The translations under genes were made by a program, and so were the position numbers. A stretch of 64,000 nt of DNA from Centroberyx gerrardi (lineage: Eukaryota > Chordata > Actinopteri > Beryciformes > Berycidae): the NCBI RefSeq assembly GCF_048128805.1, contig NC_136002.1, positions 25,874,602 to 25,938,601 on the forward strand, given 5' to 3'. Below the pieces are notes generated by a model that worked only from the letters and a program-made list of their open reading frames with translations, was not told where the DNA came from and ran no database searches. This document shows positions 57,619 to 64,000 of the stretch, in pieces (the stretch's first letter is position 1; each line of letters starts with the position of its first letter).

Positions 57619-60600
57619 TTAATGGATCCTTTCATAGAACAGGAGGTAGGCTTGGGAACCCTGGACTTTGCTCTCAGTCACAGGCTGAACACTAGTGTCA
57701 CTGATATGAAACCAGGATCCACCGGGTGGCTCTGCATCTCCTGTGGGGAGGAGCAGAGTTATGTGGTGGAAACAGTACTAGAATGTCATACTCAAGTAGA
57801 AGTGCTATTACTTTGCTGATATTTTACCTAAGTAGAAGTAAAAGTACTGGTGTAAAAATCTACCTAAGTTAAAGTAAAAAGTATCTCATTTAAATTGGAC
57901 TCAGAGTAAAAGTTACCGTGTTGTTTTTTATAAAAGAGAACATTTTTAGATGTGAACTTTCCCAAGCAATAAAAGGACAAGAGGTGTTCAAACTAAATTC
58001 TTTTAACTCGGAAATTGGAAATTACAAAATAAAGTGCACAAAGTAAAGCCAGATTACTGTTGTCTTTTTTTCTGACTGATCATTCACTGTGAATGGCTCC
58101 AGAATTTGTCAGTTTACAATTGTCCAGTTTCTCTTGCTTATGGAGAGCCACAAAATGTGTACTCTGTCATGGCTGTGATTTAAAATGTAGCGAAGTACAA
58201 TACTTCAGTAAAAACATACCTAGGTAAAAGTAAAATTACAGGCTTTAAAAAATACAAGTACACAAAAAGCTACTCAATTACAGTAACATAAGTAAATGTA
58301 ATCAGTTACTTCCACCCTTGGCTGTTAATATTACTACAAAGTTATTATTCTACTGATTCTCACGCCTGACCACAGTCAAGTATAAACCTACCTTGTGCTG
58401 CAAGTCCATTGGATGAGGCTGCAGGGCACTGAGGTCGTACTTTCACGTAGGCTGTATAATGGCCGGATCTCATTGTTCCACTGTGCTCCACAATACCATA
58501 GAGGCTGTACAAAACCCGTGTGTCTCCCTCCGTCACGTTCTGTGTACAAAACAACTTTTTGTTAGTGTTCACACTCTCTGCAGTGTACAACAAAACACCG
58601 ATGCATTCAGAAATAGGCCTACAAGGGAATCGATGTTTCATAAAAGCTACTCATCCTGACATTTATTACCTTGCATTTTACGGCACAAAAAGGCGCTAGA
58701 TCCAGAATCATAGGGAATTGGACGTGTCTGTTCACCTTACAAATACTGTAGCCATTCTAGAGGAAGACAACAGAAGTATGTTAGTCTCATTCAAACTCAC
58801 AAAACAGTAAGTGCATCATTCCACGTAAAAGATACAATTTTAGAAGTTCTCAAAACAATTGATCCATGTTCTTGGAAATGTCTAAAGCCACTTCAAACTC
58901 AATGTTCATTTCACATTCAGGAAAATTAACAAAGGTCTGTCAAAAAAACACTTGTAGCACATGCTCTTAAAATGGTAGGTTTAGGATTAAGTGTGACCAA
59001 AAACAGCTTGGCTTACAGTCAACTGGATGGAAAATGTACAAATATTATTACAATTTTGGATCACCTGTTGAAATCTCTTCAAATGAAGAGTAAGTACTGG
59101 TGGGGGAGAGGAGATCAGCATTTGCTTCAAGGCATCAGTGTAAACCTTCTTGGATCCTAAACAAAGCACAAATAAAGTAAGATTGGGATGAACTTCATTG
59201 ATCCCCCAATGGAAAATTGGGTCATTGTAGCAGATACATCTTCGTCATGCCAATACAGAGTTCCTATTGGCTAGAAAGACTTGTCGCTATGTTAAAATGT
59301 TTGGATTTATGATACCGTGTTGAACAAAATCCATGTTAAATTTGCACAAAATCAACAATCTAGGTGCAATAACAAAAGGCCACTTATGAAGGAAATTCAA
59401 GTCGCCCACTCTTCTCTTTTCCTTTAGTTTCCTGCTTTATTCCACCAAACATTTTTGGTTACATGGCCTTCGTCAGGGTGAGAAAAACATCAAGGTGTAG
59501 CCAAAAACATTTGGCGGAATAAATAAAAGCACGAAACGAAAAGAAAAGTGTGCGATTTAAATTTTCCTCATAAGTGAAATTGTTACAAAAGCCTCATGTC
59601 TGCACATCGCTGGGTGTGCGTTCATAACAGGACCACTATGATTATGGAATAAAACAGCTTTGATCACAGTAGCCATTTTCACAGATACCTTCAGATTTGC
59701 TCTTGTTTGGCTGCCGTTTGGTGCAGGTGACACACAGCAGGCTGTTGTTCTGGGTGAGCGTTTCCACTTCTGTGAACTGAAACAGGCAGGACTGCACTGA
59801 GCACTCCTGTTTCTCCGGAGCCGTTCTGGTATCCAGCGTGTGGAAGGCCAGCTCTGGATCCTGGTTCACTACAGTATACTCTTTAGCCTCCAGTGGTGCG
59901 TCTTCACTCTCCGCGCCTTGTTCCACAGGATCAGGGTCTTCTAGGAAGGCTTCATCCAGGGCCATTTTCTCCATTTCATCCACCAGCTGGACCTCGTCCT
60001 CTTCTTCCTGATCCATGTCGGATGTTTTGTCGTCTTCCAAGACGCTGTCCTTCGAGCGCTGGTCCTCTGATAACGCGGTAAACCGATTGCTGACCGACGA
60101 CGTAGCAGATGAGTCTACGCAGATCACTGAATCCTCCTCCTCCTCCTCCTCCTCTTTCTCCCTGTTGGCCTGGACCGTGTCAAGCTTCTCTTGGTCCTGT
60201 TCAGAGACTCCTATTTCTGCAGGGGTACTCTCACTCAGCGAGGCCTCTTCATGAGTCCCATTATCAGCGTTTTCCGTATCCTTTGGATCTGCAGGATCCG
60301 TCTGTGCGCTCTCTGCAAGGCTCTGAGATGTGAGACTATCCAAAGTGACCTTCCCCTCAAGCTTCTGCTGCCTCCTTTGATTCTGTGGGCACAAGCATGG
60401 AAATTATGTTTAAATGATCCAACACTCATTCATCAAACAGAAGAAAGGTAAAGAAAAAAGCTTCCTTTGTACACTTTAACTGAAATACCTTTGCTTGCTT
60501 CTTTGCCTGCTTCTTGGCTTTCTTCTGCTGGTACTTGCTGCCAGCCCCAGTGGGAATGTCATCCTTTCCATTGGTCAAAGCCGGGCTGTTTCTGCCATCC

Positions 60601-63600
60601 TGGCTCGACTCGCTGCTCTTCTGAGCTCCTTTCTTCTGGTTCTTTTTCCTATACGCCTTTAAGATGTAAGCATAAGACAAAAAATACACAATGTACAACA
60701 TGAAGAAATCAGGAACGGTCCAACAAATCATTCAAAGCCTCGTGTTACAGCACATGTAATAAATCAAAGTAATAAATAAAAGTGCTTTACCTCGTCAGAA
60801 ACAGGCAGGGAAAGATCCAAAAACATCTCCGTGACTAAAGACACCTGTAACAGCAACATATTACATATTAGCCATTTAATATAAAATCAATACGATACTG
60901 TCAATAGGTTTTCTTCACTTGTGTGTACAGTACATACCGTTTTACACTGTTGACACATTACAGTGCTCGTCAGTTCCCCGCCGAAAACTTGGTCCACAAA
61001 GTTTCTGGGACATCCATTTTTCTCGTACTCTGAAAATAAAAGTTCAATGTTACATTCAGATTACATTTCTCAAGCAAACCAAACAACTAATGACGAAGGA
61101 ATAAAGGAGCATTGCTTAGTAAAGGTGCACCAAAGACATATACAGTGGGATACCCAAAAGGTTTGTTGCTCTATAATAACAATGATTAATCTTTAACGTT
61201 TACCTTTAATTAATGTTTTCGATTGTTCTCCATCTGTGCTTTTCCCAGATTTTTTCAATGCCTCCAGTATCCCAGAGCTTGCTCTCTAGAGAAGAAAACA
61301 CAATTTTAACACTTAAATGTAAATGCTAAAAATAACATTTTGATGAATCAGTATAAGACTTATTACAGATATAACACGCAAGACATTTTACGACTGAGAA
61401 TCATCCAACCCATCTGAGTGTCTCTCTGGGAGAGTTGGATCTCTAAGGTAATTAAATGGAAGTTGTTGTAATTGTTTTGCTAATGTATTTCATGCATAAG
61501 GTGTCCTCTATTTGCAACTAAATTCAGACTCGGAATGAATGGGAGTTTATGAGCCTGAAATAGGAAATCTAACAAAGTGTACAGTGTGATACATATCAGC
61601 TGGCAAGCAACCAATGTATCTATTACTGTACTATTCAGCTAATTTATGTGGTTAAAAATTTTTTTGCAGCCACTTAGACTTACAGTTAATCAACTGCTAC
61701 CAATGTTTCCAATATCAATCTTGTTGAATTTTTTTTTTCATTTGACAAATGCCTCTATTATCATGTTGCTCGCTCTCTGTTCCTAAGGTGTTCTCTCCCT
61801 TCCTGTCAATCAAGCCCACAGGCACTTTGGCTCATCTCAGTATGGGTGAAGGGTGAGGCTGTATGAGTTAGAGAGAGCTGGCAAGGGAAAGCAGTGAATT
61901 CAGTCTGTGTCTTGAATTTTTACCAAATCAAAATGTTTTCTTGGCAAGTAGCAGCTTTAATAATTGTAATTTACCAGAGTCTTTAAATGCTGTATACCAG
62001 CCCACTTTGAGGAAATCAATCCTATACACTGATTGTAGAATATATTAGAAATATCTTGCCAATATTTACCCTTTGCAAAAAATCTTGTTTGAATTGTCTC
62101 AAGGCTTCTTCTTTAACCCATCTCCTTCCCTACATCTACATCTCTCCTTCATAACTGATGCGGATTTAACAGGTTAAATCAATGAGGGCTTATAATTTTC
62201 ACCTGGCCAGTCTGTTTCATGGAAAGAGCAGGTATTCCTAATATTTTGTACACTAAGTGCAACATTAGTTACAGTCTGTAAAAATGTCTACGTCTGTCTA
62301 CGTTTATTCTACTGCTGCGTTTACTGTGAGTTGCTTTGGATAAGAACGCCTACAGCGCATATGCGAAGTGTAAACATTGGTACAATTTGACTTCTAGAGA
62401 GATTTGTTTCAGGGAGTGAAAGCATACTTTGATCTCCTCAGCTCGCATCCCGTCCAGTAGGTAGCGCAGGAGCTCTTGGCTGTCTTGCTGCTGAAATCCT
62501 TTGAACCTGGCGGCCCTGGGGACGGGACAGGAGACCATCAACAATGTTTAATGCAACAGTACTAATATGTACGTTTTGAGCACAACTTAAGGCAGAATTC
62601 TGACAACTGCACTCACTTTTTACAGACTTGTGCGAACAGCTCCCGAGGAGTCACCACACCCTTCTTGGTTTCCTGGATGTCATTGAGTAGCTGACACATT
62701 GACAAAGTCAGGGATCCAGGCTGGTCTAACTGGACTACGATCGGCTCCTGCAATCAGAATGAAAGCAACGTTTTAAGTATAAATTAGAGCATACTAGCCA
62801 GGAAATATCTACAATGTTTACAAGGAAACAATATGAAGAGATAAGAGCAACACACCAGATCTGAGGAGGCACCAGGTGTAATGTTAAGGCTCGTCTTCTC
62901 TTCTGTCACTTTATTGAGAGTCCACCGTAAGAGCTGCGTTTGAGAGAGGTTCTGCAAAAGACAATGACAATGATTAATGACAAATCTAGAATCAGGGTTC
63001 CCACATCTTTTCACTAATGAAGTTCCCAAACTTTTCCATGACCCCTTAGCAAATTTCCATGACACAACTTTAATGAGACTGAATTAAAAAGTAACCATCA
63101 ACTACACTAACTTTAAGCGTTTCACTTTAAAATCAAGCATTTTAATATTATTTTCACTTTTGACTTTATAATATTATTTAAACACTTGATGGAGGTCTAG
63201 ACTGCTTTGGAGCCAGGCACAGCTTTGTTTTTTTTTTTTTTTTTTTTTTACATTTGACAGTATTAAAGAAAAAAACAAAACATTAGCTTCACAAATAAAA
63301 TTACATGAGTTTGCCAAAAATAATTTTTCATAACTTCTCCAGGCCTGGAAAATACTACTTTAAAACTCCATGACGTTTCCAGAATGAAAGTTAGGCACAA
63401 TTTTAACCAGAAACTGACATCCTGTGAGGTTCGTTCTTACCTGAATGACAGCGTTAAAGAAGCAAGTGTTTCCCAGATTGCTCAGTCCCTTTACCGAAAC
63501 CACACTGCTGCCTTCGGTGGTACTAGATTTTTGCGTTTTCACGACATTCTCTTTTCTGGTGTTTTTCTTTTGATTTTCCTTGTTTTCTTTGTCCTCATTT

Positions 63601-63874
63601 TCCTCCGTCTTTACAGTCGTCGTTTTCTGCTCTTCCTCCAACATGCTCTCCTCCACCTTGACCTCTACAATAATCAGACAGAACAGCGATAGCTTTCATT
63701 GCAAACATTTTGCTAGACAAAACTATCACACAATGATGTCAAACATTACTGTGGGACCTACCTGTCTGCGGTCTCTTTGTGGAGTCTGATGAGGTTTGCT
63801 TCTTTATGTTGGTCACCAACTGAGCCAAATGCCCAGTTCTGGAGTACTGGACCTCATCATCACATATGTAGCAC
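57619..63874 (-). CDS. usp16: USP16, ubiquitin-specific protease 16, 3' 14 exons (5' end outside window)
   Basis: Minus-strand exons: 63874-63762, 63664-63441, 62951-62856, 62747-62617, 62515-62428, 61285-61204, 61029-60938, 60844-60791, 60656-60489, 60382-59689, 59156-59065, 58756-58670, 58539-58392, 57740-57619; phases agree throughout. About 729 residues are present (human full length 823). USP16 removes ubiquitin from histone H2A and acts in chromatin and mitosis. The first exon here ends the ubiquitin-binding zinc finger ([10 protein letters not shown]). The catalytic Cys box is [14 protein letters not shown] in exon 63664-63441. [16 protein letters not shown] follows. The His box [16 protein letters not shown] is in exon 58539-58392, and WFHISDTSV with [10 protein letters not shown] closes the protein. 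A lysine stretch [12 protein letters not shown] and a long acidic, poorly conserved insert (exon 60382-59689) split the catalytic domain, as in human USP16. The exons before 63874 lie beyond the window. Confidence 0.96.
57760..58322. mobile_element. hAT-type non-autonomous repeat in last USP16 intron
   Basis: Opens with AGTACTAGAATGTCATACTCAAGTA-like sequence, continues with AAGTAGAAGTAAAAGTACTG and closes with ATGTAATCAGTTACTTCCAC. The end is the inverse of the GTGGAAGTAACTGATTACAT terminus of a very abundant fish hAT MITE. No coding potential. Confidence 0.6.
59381..59575. mobile_element. Foldback (palindromic) element in USP16 intron
   Basis: The two halves are imperfect inverted copies: CACTTATGAAGGAAATTCAA at the left against the reverse complement of the right end (CACTTATGAGGAAAATTTAA). 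The match continues inward through CACTCTTCTCTTTT and ATTCCACCAAACATTTTTGG against ATTCCGCCAAATGTTTTTGG. The whole element is about 195 bp and could fold into one long hairpin. Confidence 0.75.
61286..62427 (-). other. usp16: USP16 intron (1.1 kb)
   Basis: No internal gene. Near 62325-62350, GTGAGTTGCTTTGGATAAGA resembles the tail of an L2/SINE-type retroelement, a short remnant only. Confidence 0.55.
63225..63250. repeat. Long T homopolymer in USP16 intron
   Basis: About 26 T in a row, next to AT-rich sequence. Confidence 0.8.
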
Positions 63875-63924
63875 CTGTGGGGATGACAACACATAAAAGT
63901 AAGGGAAAAGCCTCCAGATTTCAA

Positions 63925-64000
63925 ATAAAATGTATGTAAGTCAGTAATTTTGCTTTTACTTCAGTAAATTTTTGCTGAAGTATTCTACTTAGCTACATTT
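63925..64000. mobile_element. Probable start of another hAT-type repeat at window edge
   Basis: TTTTACTTCAGTAAATTTTT and GAAGTATTCTACTTAGCTAC have the spacing and content of the family at 57760-58322. Cut by the window end. Confidence 0.35.

Noticed and set aside
60015-60254. Serine-rich frame opposite USP16
   Set aside because: Antisense image of the acidic Asp/Glu-rich USP16 insert.

Overview
The window is vertebrate genomic DNA, almost certainly from a teleost fish. It has spliced genes with GT/AG introns, polyadenylation signals, intronless tandem claudins, abundant microsatellites, and remnants of fish-type DNA transposons, SINEs and an L2-like LINE. The protein-coding order is TIAM1 (+, last exon only), four claudins (+), GRIK1 (+, 17 exons), BACH1 (-) and USP16 (-, its 5' exons lie beyond the right edge). 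This is the gene order and relative orientation of human chromosome 21q21-q22, so the block is an ancient conserved synteny. CCT8 and MAP3K7CL, which lie between USP16 and BACH1 in human, are absent from the 2.2 kb gap here.

Left part (1-18.6 kb): the TIAM1 C-terminus and 3' UTR are followed by four single-exon claudin-8/17-type genes on the same strand (5767-6456, 8134-9003, 10452-11216, 13963-15048). Their extracellular-loop codons are nearly identical even at synonymous sites, while their cytoplasmic tails are quite different. One claudin has an unusual tyrosine-rich N-terminal extension and lacks the usual C-terminal YV. Another has a tail of about 170 residues.

Middle part (18.9-44.9 kb): the complete coding sequence of the kainate receptor subunit GluK1, read exon by exon with phase-consistent splice sites. 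It includes a 42-nt alternative exon corresponding to the mammalian exon 9 insert, and the Q/R editing site, encoded as Q in the genome. Intron 1 is 9.5 kb long and carries diverged direct repeats and a mobile-element fragment.

Right part (44.8-64 kb): a gene-free convergent interval of 6.3 kb is followed by BACH1 (four coding exons, BTB plus CNC-bZIP, with CP heme-binding-type motifs) and USP16 (14 exons in the window, with the Cys, His and Asp boxes of a ubiquitin protease). Introns here hold palindromic elements, hAT-like fragments and an antisense L2-like LINE fragment. I found no CRISPR array, operon or prokaryotic feature, and nothing that needs a new biological system. The most interesting points are the claudin gene-conversion pattern, the N-terminally extended claudin and several splice or receptor details.
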